Shown here in pieces: positions 54,197 to 61,264 of a DNA stretch of 61,264 nt. The first letter of the stretch is position 1; every line of letters starts with the position of its first letter. The notes under the pieces were generated by a model that made no database searches, was not told where the DNA came from, and saw only the letters and a list, made by a program, of their open reading frames with translations. This DNA is from Thermoanaerobaculia bacterium (GTDB lineage Bacteria > Acidobacteriota > Thermoanaerobaculia > Gp7-AA8), in NCBI GenBank assembly GCA_017883235.1, contig JADGNY010000020.1, positions 1 through 61,264 on the forward strand. Direction: 5' to 3'. The position numbers and the translations under genes are program-made.

Positions 54197-55099
54197 GTGA
54201 AACGAGTCCTTCTCGCCCTTCTCCTCTCACTCGCCGCCGTTCCCGCCTTCTCCTGGGGGCAGGCAGGCCACCTGATGGCAAACGAGGCAGCCACGTTCGG
54301 ACTGCCGACCGACATGCCGCAGTTTTTCTATCGCCAGTTCCCGCAGCTCGTCTGGCTGGGCCCCAATCCTGACCGCTGGCGCGGCGGCGGACCGGCGCTC
54401 GACGCGTCGAACGCTCCCGATCACGTCATGAATTACGAGTACATCGCCGCGCTGCAACTGCCGCGAGATCGCTACTCGTTCCTGGCGCTGCTGACCACGT
54501 CCGGCACGTTGCGGCGGTACGGCATCCGGAACACGGATACCGGTTTTCTACCGTGGCGCATCGCCGAGATGTGCGAGCAGCTTACCGTCGAATGGCGTCT
54601 CTGGCGCAGCGCGGCGCCGGGATCTCCCGACCGCCTCTTCATCGAGCGCGACATCGTCCGCGACTCCGGCGTCCTCGGGCATTTCGTCGCCGATGCCTCG
54701 AACCCGCTGCACGACACGATCAGCTACAACGGCTGGATCATGCCCAACCCGAACGGCTACGCGAACGACTGTCAGATCCACGCGCGTTTCGAGTCCGACT
54801 TCGTCTCCCACGCCATCGCGACCGGTGACATCGTGCCGAAGATGACCGCGCCGAAGTTGCGCACCGATTACTTCGACACCGCGATCACATTCGTCCGCCA
54901 GTCGAACGCATTGGTGGAAGAGGTTTATCGCGTCGACAAAGCCGGCGGCTTCGACGTCTTCCGCAAGCCGTCATTGCCGGAAGGGAAGGCCTTTGCCGCC
55001 GAGCGCCTGGCCGCGGGGGCGTCACTGCTGCGCGATCTGTGGTGGTCCGCCTGGCGCAACTCCGCGAATCCGCCGAAACGGAGAGACGCGGCTGATTAG
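54197..55099 (+). CDS. S1/P1 nuclease-like or zinc phospholipase-like secreted protein
   Basis: 300 residues from GTG 54197. Signal peptide (VLLALLLSLAAVPAFS) is followed directly by WGQAGHLMANEA: in S1/P1 nucleases and zinc phospholipase C the mature N-terminal Trp coordinates zinc. Further ligands fit DHVMNYEY and LGHFVADASNPLHD. Probably a periplasmic or secreted trinuclear-zinc enzyme acting on nucleic acids or phospholipids; which one is not clear. Confidence 0.7.
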   Translation: MKRVLLALLLSLAAVPAFSWGQAGHLMANEAATFGLPTDMPQFFYRQFPQLVWLGPNPDRWRGGGPALDASNAPDHVMNYEYIAALQLPRDRYSFLALLTTSGTLRRYGIRNTDTGFLPWRIAEMCEQLTVEWRLWRSAAPGSPDRLFIERDIVRDSGVLGHFVADASNPLHDTISYNGWIMPNPNGYANDCQIHARFESDFVSHAIATGDIVPKMTAPKLRTDYFDTAITFVRQSNALVEEVYRVDKAGGFDVFRKPSLPEGKAFAAERLAAGASLLRDLWWSAWRNSANPPKRRDAAD

Positions 55100-55123
55100 T
55101 GTTGGCCGCCGTGAGATCATTCG

Positions 55124-56590
55124 ATGGGCATGAACGCCGTCAACCTGTCGGAATTGCTGGCCCATCTCACCGCGGCGAACAGAGAGACTGAGTGGGTTGA
55201 GTTCAAGCTCAACGACGATGCGCCCGAAGAAATCGGCGAGTACATCTCGGCTCTATCAAATTCCGCAGCGTTAACCGGCAAACGCGCCGGTTACATCGTC
55301 TGGGGTATCAGCGACGACACCCATGAAGTCGTCGGTACGACGGTGCGGCTGCACTCGAAGAAGATCGGCAACGAAGAGCTCGAGAATTGGTTGTCTCATC
55401 AGCTTTCACCGCGACTCAACTTTCAGGTGGTCGACGATGAGATCAACGGGACCCCGGTATCGCTGATCGAGGTTCCCGCCGCGTCACATACGCCCGTGAG
55501 ATTCCGCGATCACGAGTTCATCAGGGTGGGCAGCTATAAAAAGAAGCTGCGCGATTACCCGGAAAAGGAACGAGAACTCTGGAGACTACTGGAGCGACGG
55601 GACTGGGAAACGGAAGCGGCGGAGACGCATGTTCGCAGCGCTGACCTGCTGGCGCTGCTCGACTATCCGGCGTATTTTGAGCTTCTTCAGAAACCGCTGC
55701 CGGAAGGTCGTTCCTCAATCATCACCAGTCTTGCCGACGACAAGTTGATCGAATTCGATCAGCTACGCGACACTTTCAACATCACAAATCTCGGTGCAAT
55801 CTTGTTTGCTCGCGACCTCTCAAAATTTTCAAGCCTGGCGCGAAAGGTAGTTCGTCTGGTCGTTTACACGGATCGAGATCGATCATCGACTCTTCGTGAG
55901 CAGATCGGCCAGAGAGGATACGCGAAAGGATTCGCCGGGTTAGTCAGCTACTTGAATGATCTATTGCCAGCCAACGAACAAATCAGACAGGCCCTTCGAA
56001 CAGAAGTCAGGATGTATCCCGAGATTGCGATCCGTGAGCTGATCGCAAATGCGCTCATTCATCAAGACTTCAGAATCTCCGGCACTGGTCCCATCATCGA
56101 GGTGTTCGCCGAAAGGATTGAGATCACGAATCCAGGTAAGCCGCTGATCGACACGCAACGTTTCATGGACGCTCCGCCTCAGTCGCGAAACGAGAAACTG
56201 GGATCCCTGATGCGCCGCATGAAGATCTGCGAAGAGCGTGGCAGCGGGATCGATAAAGTTGTGAAGGCCGTGGAGATGTTCCAGTTGCCGCCACCGCGAT
56301 TCGACGTCACGGACCAACACACGAAAGTGACGCTGTTTGCGCCACGGAAGTTGTCGTCGATGGAAAAAGAAGACCGTATCCGTGCTTGCTACCAGCACGC
56401 ATGCCTCCGCTACGTTTCAAACGATACGATGACGAACACGTCGCTGCGTGAGCGATTCGGCATCGCCGACGAGAACTACTCCATCGCTTCCCGGATCATC
56501 GGCGAGACGATGGACGCTCAGCTGATCAAGCGGCGCGACCCCGAGAGCAAGTCAAACAAGCACGCGAAGTACGTGCCGTACTGGGCCTAA
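55124..56590 (+). CDS. AlbA_2 (Schlafen-like) ATP-binding regulator
   Basis: 488 residues from ATG 55124. The N-terminal AlbA_2 domain has ETEWVEFKLNDD and GYIVWGISDDTHEVVGT, then VSLIEVPAASHTPVRF and EFIRVGSYKKKL. A GHKL-type ATPase domain follows around residues 300-390 (RELIANALIHQDFRI, IEITNPGKPL, CEERGSGIDKVV). The C-terminal part resembles a winged helix. Proteins of this group are common in mobile regions and act as regulators or in defence. Base composition appears less GC-rich than the core genes. Confidence 0.8.
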   Translation: MGMNAVNLSELLAHLTAANRETEWVEFKLNDDAPEEIGEYISALSNSAALTGKRAGYIVWGISDDTHEVVGTTVRLHSKKIGNEELENWLSHQLSPRLNFQVVDDEINGTPVSLIEVPAASHTPVRFRDHEFIRVGSYKKKLRDYPEKERELWRLLERRDWETEAAETHVRSADLLALLDYPAYFELLQKPLPEGRSSIITSLADDKLIEFDQLRDTFNITNLGAILFARDLSKFSSLARKVVRLVVYTDRDRSSTLREQIGQRGYAKGFAGLVSYLNDLLPANEQIRQALRTEVRMYPEIAIRELIANALIHQDFRISGTGPIIEVFAERIEITNPGKPLIDTQRFMDAPPQSRNEKLGSLMRRMKICEERGSGIDKVVKAVEMFQLPPPRFDVTDQHTKVTLFAPRKLSSMEKEDRIRACYQHACLRYVSNDTMTNTSLRERFGIADENYSIASRIIGETMDAQLIKRRDPESKSNKHAKYVPYWA

Positions 56591-56720
56591 GCTATGTGAT
56601 CGGGAAATCCGATCTTCGGTCGTCGTCCACATGACGGAGCGCCAAATATCTGATTTATCAAGACTTATCCGGCTTGCTCTTATGTGATGGCTATGTGATC
56701 GGTAGCGTTTGCCAGGGAAC

Positions 56721-57254
56721 CTACGTCCGGGTCCACGGCACGTCGCTCACCCCCTGCTTGTGGTTCGCGAACCTCGCCGCCACGAACAGGAAATCAGACA
56801 GCCGGTTCAGGTAAGTGATCGAGGCCTTCGTGGCCTCGTCGTCGCGAAGTGCGACGACCAGGCGTTCCGCGCGGCGGCAGACCGTGCGGGCCACGTGAAG
56901 GTGCGCGGCGGCGAGGCTGCCGCCGGGGAGGATGAACGACTTGAGCGGTGCGAGCTCGGACTCCATGGTGTCGATGGCCTGCTCCAACGCCGCAACCCGC
57001 GCCGGATCGGGGCCGGCGAAACGCGATGTGCCGGGCGACGCCAGATGCGCGCCGATATCGAACAAGTCCGATTGGATGAGATGCAGCTCGCCGTCGAAGG
57101 ATGACGACGGCCAGGTCGCCCGCGCTACGCCGAGGAACGAATTCAGCTCGTCGATCGTGCCGTACGCCTCGATCCGCGCATCATCTTTGCGGACGCGCGC
57201 GCCGCCGAACAGCGACGTCTCGCCGGTGTCACCGGTGCGGGTGTAGATCTTCAT
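56721..57254 (-). CDS. ATP:cob(I)alamin adenosyltransferase, PduO type
   Basis: 177 residues from ATG 57254; the extension upstream is repeat sequence. The family N-terminus KIYTRTGDTGETSLFGG binds ATP, with VRKDDARIEAYGTIDELNSFLG and the C-terminal CRRAERLVVAL and YLNRLSDFLFVAARFAN. Converts cob(I)alamin to adenosylcobalamin. No B12-dependent enzyme is in the window. Three direct repeats lie in its upstream region. Confidence 0.95.
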   Translation of the reverse strand: MKIYTRTGDTGETSLFGGARVRKDDARIEAYGTIDELNSFLGVARATWPSSSFDGELHLIQSDLFDIGAHLASPGTSRFAGPDPARVAALEQAIDTMESELAPLKSFILPGGSLAAAHLHVARTVCRRAERLVVALRDDEATKASITYLNRLSDFLFVAARFANHKQGVSDVPWTRT

Positions 57255-57270
57255 TGGGTTGCTGGGGCTT

Positions 57271-57322
57271 TGCACACAAAGTCGCTTCTGCACACAAAGT
57301 CGAGAGTCTGCACATAAAGTCC
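57271..57322 (-). promoter_or_regulatory. Three direct repeats upstream of the adenosyltransferase
   Basis: TGCACACAAAGTCG begins at 57271 and 57289, and a variant TGCACATAAAGTCC at 57309. On the coding strand of the downstream gene this reads GACTTTGTGTGCA. Regular 18-20 bp spacing suggests a regulator or repeat element. No cobalamin riboswitch box was recognised. Confidence 0.45.
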
Positions 57323-57341
57323 ATTGATCGCGAGCTGTAGC

Positions 57342-58208
57342 CTAGCAGAGCGGTATCGATGCGTTCACTCTCCTCTTGACGCGCCGCCGACGCATGATTT
57401 CGGCTGCATAGCCACGTCTGACGCGAGCCATCACTCTTGGCTCGACGATGTTGATATCAGCGATCTCAGACCACTGGATCGCGATTGATCCGTGGAGTCT
57501 GGTCAGCGGCCCCTTGCCAGCAGCGAAACACTCCGCTGGCGTCCGGCGACTGTACCGCTGGGGATAGGTTAGGACTACCGAATCAACATCGCCATCAGCC
57601 GTCTTAATGTACTTAAATATGCGTCCGTAGAATAAGCGCTCGCTCTTCGTCCGAATGAACGTCCATGTTTCGGTTGCAGTCCAAACGAAGACTGGCGATA
57701 TTCGCTCGATGACGAATCTTGCGAATAGCTGACGGAAGAAGAGCGCCGCGAACCACGCGAAGCGTTTTTGCGTAGCTCCCTGGCGCAGGAAGAACTCGCG
57801 CGCCGCTTGGCGAGTGATCAGTTTCAGCTCGATTTTGCCGTACAAAGCTCCGGCGAGCGCTGCCACGACATAGAGGGTGAGGAGGTATTTGATCTCGTCC
57901 GTGGGTCCAGCAGCGAGTCGTGCCCGCAGAGCCGGGAAGGTTGGATCTAGTAGCGACGCTGCAATGCGCCAGTCCATCGCCGGGCGCGGAATGACGTTCC
58001 ATCGGTCGACGATAGCGCCCATGCTAAGCAGTAGGAGTGTGGCAAGATGGAGCAGCGCGCTAGGCAGAGCTGCGCCGAAAAACTCACCGATTCTGCTCTC
58101 GTCTCGGAGTCGACTGAGGTCAACGTAGCCCTCTACGAAAAACTTAAACAGAAGGAAGGGGACATAGAGATAGATGATGAAAACTGCGAGAAGCAGTGTT
58201 GCTGTCAT
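57342..58208 (-). CDS. Membrane protein of unknown function
   Basis: 288 residues with three hydrophobic segments (LLLAVFIIYLYVPFLLFKFF; ALLHLATLLLLSMGAIV; LLTLYVVAALAGALYG) and a basic cytoplasmic C-terminal half. The N-terminal topology recalls DUF6338-like proteins, but this is not certain. Its ATG abuts the stop codon of a 56-residue gene, so the two are probably co-translated. Confidence 0.6.
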   Translation of the reverse strand: MTATLLLAVFIIYLYVPFLLFKFFVEGYVDLSRLRDESRIGEFFGAALPSALLHLATLLLLSMGAIVDRWNVIPRPAMDWRIAASLLDPTFPALRARLAAGPTDEIKYLLTLYVVAALAGALYGKIELKLITRQAAREFFLRQGATQKRFAWFAALFFRQLFARFVIERISPVFVWTATETWTFIRTKSERLFYGRIFKYIKTADGDVDSVVLTYPQRYSRRTPAECFAAGKGPLTRLHGSIAIQWSEIADINIVEPRVMARVRRGYAAEIMRRRRVKRRVNASIPLC

Positions 58209-58379
58209 CTACTTCTTGGCACGTTTTTCGCGTTCCGCCATTGCCTTCCGGTTAGCCGCGTTACTGGTCTCCTGGCGCAGCTCTCTCTCCTGCTTGCCTG
58301 GGTTGGCAAGGTTAGAGTAGAGGCGATCCGAGATGGGATTTCCACCTAAGCTAAACAGCTTTGCGAGAATCTGAGGCAT
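58209..58379 (-). CDS. Small basic protein coupled to the membrane protein
   Basis: 56 residues from ATG 58379. Starts MPQILAKLFSLGGNPISDRL and ends in a charged helix (KAMAEREKRAKK). Stop TAG and the next ATG are directly adjacent with no gap. I do not recognise the family. The coupling and natural composition support a real gene. Confidence 0.55.
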   Translation of the reverse strand: MPQILAKLFSLGGNPISDRLYSNLANPGKQERELRQETSNAANRKAMAEREKRAKK

Positions 58380-58520
58380 CGTTCAAACCTTTCCCCGTGC
58401 CAGATCGCGTGCCGGGGTCACGGACTACGCGCACAGCAAGTAGTAAATTTCAGAACTGCGTGCTGTCTCGCCCTTCAAGTTCGGTTCGCCGTTTCAATAT
58501 GTCACGTGAAAAAATCGTGA

Positions 58521-58540
58521 ATGCACAAAACTTTGTGCAT
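58521..58540. promoter_or_regulatory. Perfect 20-nt palindrome
   Basis: ATGCACAAA-AC-TTTGTGCAT is symmetric at every paired position. It lies in the 279-bp gap upstream of the small-protein/membrane-protein pair and downstream of the broken HTH gene. Half-site CTTTGTGCA is close to the direct repeats at 57271-57322. A candidate operator. Confidence 0.5.
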
Positions 58541-58658
58541 CCAGCCACAGCAATCTCTGGGCGTCTCCCGAGAACCTTGAGACGCGCGCGCCACTTCCCG
58601 CACTCAGAGACGCGACGCGCTCGCTGGTCGCTGGCGTCGAACAGTTCGTTGATGTTGG

Positions 58659-58947
58659 TTACCGCCGCGTCAATTCGGCGAGGATTGCCGCCGCCGTCCG
58701 AACCTTCTCCCGTTGCTCACCCGAGAGACTGAACCCTCGTTCGCAGAGGAGCCACCCGACGTTTTCGCCAGCCACGTGAGTGATCGCTACGACGGTTTCG
58801 AATCGCGGGTTCGCATGCCCTCCGGTGAGGATTTTGGAAAGCGTCTCGTGAGACACGCCCGCTTGCTCAGCGATGGCATTCTGCCTTCTGCCGGTTCGAT
58901 TTATCGCGCCCCTGAGAACGTTCTCGCCAGCCGGCTAGATCGGGCAT
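58659..58947 (-). pseudogene. Frameshifted XRE/HTH transcriptional regulator
   Basis: The C-terminal part translates as GRRQNAIAEQAGVSHETL followed by SKILTGGHANPRFETVVAI and GENVGWLLCERGFSL, a helix-turn-helix regulator. That frame meets a stop at about 58940, while a plausible start ATG at 58947 gives MPDLAG in a different frame, so a one-base change has separated the start from the body. A GTG at 58856 could start a truncated 65-residue protein, but this would cut the HTH. Confidence 0.7.
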
Positions 58948-59012
58948 CTTCAAACCTCGAAAAGATCAGAGATCGAGATTTGCCGGGAGATGAGTCGTCC
59001 GCATGCGTCACG

Positions 59013-59250
59013 GATGCGCAGAGGCCCGCGTACAACGCGGCGCAATGCGCGGAAAAGGAACTGTTCCTCCATCTTCTCCGCGACCTCTGCGCCGCCGTTC
59101 CTGAGCCGGAGCGCATCATGGGGCGTCCCTCGATTCCCATCACTGACGCGCTGTTCTCCGCTTGCTTTAAGGTCTACTCCGGCATGAGTAGCCGCCGGTT
59201 CCAGAGCGACCTACGCGACGCGAAGGAGAAGGGATTCATTGGCAAGGTTG
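59013..59250 (+). pseudogene. Transposase N-terminal fragment
   Basis: The frame reads DAQRPAYNAAQCAEKELFL, then MGRPSIPITDALFSACFKVY and SGMSSRRFQSDLRDAKEKGF, typical of the N-terminal region of an IS transposase that goes on to a DDE domain. It stops abruptly at a GTTGC repeat (59242); no catalytic domain follows. The frame is open upstream but that part is antisense to the HTH remnant. Confidence 0.7.
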
Positions 59251-59293
59251 ATGGGTTGCTGAGTTACTGGGTTTTAGCAACCTTGCAACCCCC
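59242..59293. repeat. GTTGC-type inverted repeat
   Basis: AAGGTTGATGGGTTGCTGAG pairs loosely with TTAGCAACCTTGCAACCCC. Same type as 24637-24740. It separates the transposase remnant from the convergent response regulator stop. Confidence 0.6.
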
Positions 59294-60688
59294 TCACGCC
59301 TCCGCTTCAAGCTGGCGGATCCTCTCCTTCACCACCATCTCGGCAAGGTCGGGGATGACTTCCCAGGCGATGTTGCGGACGACCTGTTCCGACATCATCT
59401 GCACCACGCGGCGGGCAATGCGGTCGACCTGTTCGTCGGTCAGGTCGGTGATCTGCGGGTTGACGTCGGTAATTTGCGGATTCACATCGTCGGTGATCTG
59501 ACTGTTGACGAGCGGCTCGCTGGCCTCTTCGGGCATCGGCGCCGGCATCGACCAGTCCGGTTCTTCCGCGGCCGGCTCCGGCGTCTGTTCCGCGAACGGA
59601 TCCGCGGTCGGAGACCATGACGGCTCGGGTGACGCGGCGGGAGTCGACGACAACTGCTGCATCTCTTCGAAACTCATGCGCGTGAAGGCGCGCGTCTCAC
59701 CGGCGAATGCGGCCGGCTGTTCATCCCACGGCGAAGCTTCCGGCTCCGGTGGCGGATTGGGTGTTTCGAATGGCGCCGGCTGTTCCTGTGACGCCTCGGC
59801 CATTTGGCGCATCTCTTCGAAGCTCATCTTGGGAATGGCGCGCGTCGAAGCGTCGTCCTGCGGCTCATCCCATGGCGACGGCTCGGGAGCCGGAGGTGGC
59901 GGCGGAGGCGGAGCGGACGGCTGTGCCGCAATCTGTTGCATCTCCTCGAAGCTCATGCGAGGAAAGGCGCGCGTCTCACCGCCGAATGCCGGCGGTGCCT
60001 CGTCCCAAGGCGAAGCCTCGATTGCTGGAGCCTCGATTGGCGCTGCTTCGATCGGCGGAAGTTCGGGCTCCGGCATCGCCGGCTGCGGCGCGGTCGTCGG
60101 CAGGCTCGGCTCATTCGCCATCTGCTGCATTTCCTCGAAGCTCGTGCGCGAGAAGGCACGCGTCTCGCCGCCGAAATCCTCGGACGGTGCGTCGAACGGC
60201 ATATCCGCGGCGAACGCCGGCGTCACCGGCGGAGCTGCCGAGAAGATGTCGTTGTCATGCGCGAAAGGATCCGCGGTCGCCGCGGCCGGCTCCTGCTCGG
60301 CGGCGGCCACGCTCGACTGACTCTGCTGAATCAACTCCTCAACCTTGTGAATGAGGCTCTGCGACTCGAACGGTTTCGTCACCACGGCATCGCAGCCGGC
60401 CTTGTCGGCACGGTCGGGATCGAACGGCTCGAACGTACCGGTCAGCAGGATCACGGGGATGTTGCGGTACTCGGGATGCGACTTCACGTACTCGCAGACC
60501 TCGTAGCCGTTCTTCTCCGGCATGATGATGTCCGAGAGGATGATGTCGGGCCGCATCTCGGCCAGTTTCTGGATCGCCTTCGCGCCGTTGTTGACCGCGG
60601 TCACTTCATAGTCGCCATCAGAAAACGTGAGCTCGACGACCTTCTGAATGGTGATGCTGTCATCCGCGAGGAGGATTTTCTTCGGCAT
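59294..60688 (-). CDS. Response regulator with four internal repeats and helical C-terminus
   Basis: 464 residues. Receiver domain (1-120): KKILLADDSITIQKV, phosphoacceptor in IILSDIIMPEKNGYEV, and TKPF lysine. A long Pro/Ala/Glu-rich region holds four copies of a motif, TRAFxRMSFEEMQQ, in variants FSRTSFEEMQQM, FPRMSFEEMQQI, IPKMSFEEMRQM and FTRMSFEEMQQL, three preceded by SPWDE. The C-terminus is a helix pair (DEQVDRIARRVVQMM, IAWEVIPDLAEMVV) like those found in some multi-domain regulators of gliding bacteria. No DNA-binding domain, so output is probably protein-protein contact. Confidence 0.85.
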   Translation of the reverse strand: MPKKILLADDSITIQKVVELTFSDGDYEVTAVNNGAKAIQKLAEMRPDIILSDIIMPEKNGYEVCEYVKSHPEYRNIPVILLTGTFEPFDPDRADKAGCDAVVTKPFESQSLIHKVEELIQQSQSSVAAAEQEPAAATADPFAHDNDIFSAAPPVTPAFAADMPFDAPSEDFGGETRAFSRTSFEEMQQMANEPSLPTTAPQPAMPEPELPPIEAAPIEAPAIEASPWDEAPPAFGGETRAFPRMSFEEMQQIAAQPSAPPPPPPPAPEPSPWDEPQDDASTRAIPKMSFEEMRQMAEASQEQPAPFETPNPPPEPEASPWDEQPAAFAGETRAFTRMSFEEMQQLSSTPAASPEPSWSPTADPFAEQTPEPAAEEPDWSMPAPMPEEASEPLVNSQITDDVNPQITDVNPQITDLTDEQVDRIARRVVQMMSEQVVRNIAWEVIPDLAEMVVKERIRQLEAEA

Positions 60689-60726
60689 GGGATGTCACTC
60701 CGGTTGATTCCAGGGAACTGTAGCAG

Positions 60727-60924
60727 TTACGCGGGGTGCTCTTGCTTCTCCCGCTTGAAGACCATGCCGATGTGATCGGTCGCGCCGGTCTTGAAATTGA
60801 TCGAGGTGATGCTCACGAGCTCCCATCCGTCGTCGCCGAGCCGATTCAACTCTTCGGCGCGCCGCGGATCCATCGAGTAATTCTCCGACCGGACGTTGAT
60901 GATCTTGTACTCCCAGGTCTTCAT
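60727..60924 (-). CDS. DUF4177 family small protein
   Basis: 65 residues: TWEYKIINVRSE near the start and LNRLGDDGWELVSIT in the middle, the conserved LNxxGxxGWELV of DUF4177. Function unknown. Lies 38 bp upstream of the response regulator gene on the same strand. Confidence 0.8.
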   Translation of the reverse strand: MKTWEYKIINVRSENYSMDPRRAEELNRLGDDGWELVSITSINFKTGATDHIGMVFKREKQEHPA

Positions 60925-61014
60925 GGGTCCGCCCCCTCCCGCGGTGCTGAACGCTAGTGCGGAAAGTGTAGCAGGGTTCGCGGGTCTGCGGCTTCGCCAG
61001 TCTGCGGCTTCGCC

Positions 61015-61146
61015 GCGTTGTCGGTTATCGGTTGTCGGTTCGTCTCAGCGTCTCGATCGTTTGATATGGTTCGCCGTCGGCGATCGGGAACGTGAGAAAT
61101 CGTCGTATCGCGCCCCCTACAACCGACAACCGATAACCGACAACGC
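61015..61146. repeat. Perfect 26-bp inverted repeat, GTTGTCGGTTATCGG type
   Basis: 61015-61040 (starting GCGTTGTCGGTTATCGG) and 61121-61146 are exact reverse complements, separated by 80 nt. The arm also repeats itself internally (GTTGTCGGTT / GGTTATCGGTT). It lies directly upstream of gpmI. Confidence 0.9.
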
Positions 61147-61161
61147 GCCGCAGCGCCAACC

Positions 61162-61264
61162 ATGTCCGACCGCCCTTTCCTCATCCTGATCGTCATCGAC
61201 GGCTTTGGCTGCCGCAAGGAATCCGAATCGAATGCCATCGCCGAGGCTGAGACGCCGTGCTTTG
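61162..61264 (+). CDS. gpmI: Cofactor-independent phosphoglycerate mutase, 5' end only
   Basis: 34 codons to the right edge. FLILIVIDGFGCRKESESN followed by AIAEAETPCF matches the N-terminus of iPGM, with the metal-binding Asp in VIDGFG and the NAIxxAxTP motif. Interconverts 3- and 2-phosphoglycerate. Incomplete, so later domains are not seen. Confidence 0.85.
   Translation, partial: MSDRPFLILIVIDGFGCRKESESNAIAEAETPCF

Noticed and set aside
58713-59501. 262-codon plus-strand open frame
   Set aside because: A chance join of antisense HTH sequence, a transposase fragment, a repeat, and antisense response regulator sequence; only the transposase piece (59013-59250) is meaningful.
61015-61146. 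Terminator or riboswitch ahead of gpmI
   Set aside because: Perfect arms but an 80-nt loop, no T-run, and arms built from a repeated word; better explained as a repeat element.

Overview
High-GC bacterial chromosome fragment, most consistent with an Acidobacteriota lineage. This is an inference from three things: a secreted VWFA-related protein of the type named for Acidobacteria (52685-53752), a Gram-negative envelope gene set (porin, LolD, RlpA, lytic transglycosylase, diaminopimelate synthesis, Mpl), and unusually many intergenic inverted repeats. No 16S rRNA or other decisive marker lies in the window. All calls come from reading the sequence and translations; no database search was run.

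Layout. 1-7467: a cut yidD, repeats, mazG, and a phosphate block (multi-PAS/GAF histidine kinase, porin, DUF47 regulator, Pit transporter). 7483-11473: hicBA, rpmE, DUF1385 membrane protein, prfA, a ParE-type toxin-antitoxin pair, a decayed duplicate of the DUF1385-prfA segment, and an orphan antitoxin. 11502-18097: hydrolase, methyltransferase, DUF1573 protein, mpl, Nudix, MFS. 18079-29201: a GT-C-like membrane protein, then the lysine/DAP genes asd-lysC-dapB-dapA-dapD-aminotransferase, running with tight overlaps into a beta-lactamase-fold protein and an M15-like peptidase, followed after a repeat by an amidoligase-like protein. 29298-31230: small membrane protein, SLT transglycosylase and RlpA. 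31277-31528: a 21-bp palindromic minisatellite. 31582-38934: a minus-strand run (orphan kinase, S51 peptidase, PIN toxin-antitoxin, clpC, lolD, FHA-GAF-adenylate cyclase).

39151-39896: a DUF3800 gene with a downstream three-way-junction RNA candidate. 40000-42620: paired M16 peptidases. 42825-48460: deoxynucleoside kinase, panB, panC, a PanD homologue without its catalytic residues, and two membrane proteins. 48732-53752: RNB exonuclease, fused PxpB-PxpC, a second 21-bp minisatellite, VWFA protein. 54054-59250: tRNA-Pro followed by an accessory-looking stretch (S1/P1-like nuclease, AlbA_2 ATPase-like regulator, cobalamin adenosyltransferase, unknown membrane protein with a 56-residue companion, frameshifted HTH gene, transposase remnant). 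59294-61264: response regulator with four internal repeats, DUF4177 protein, start of gpmI.

The coherent biology is envelope construction: DAP synthesis feeds peptidoglycan, Mpl recycles its peptides, and RlpA, SLT and M15 proteins remodel it. The most unusual material is the DUF3800/RNA pair, two unrelated 21-bp arrays each sitting between convergent genes, the catalytically empty PanD, the amidoligase cluster, and several palindromic repeat families, some translated in frame inside genes.
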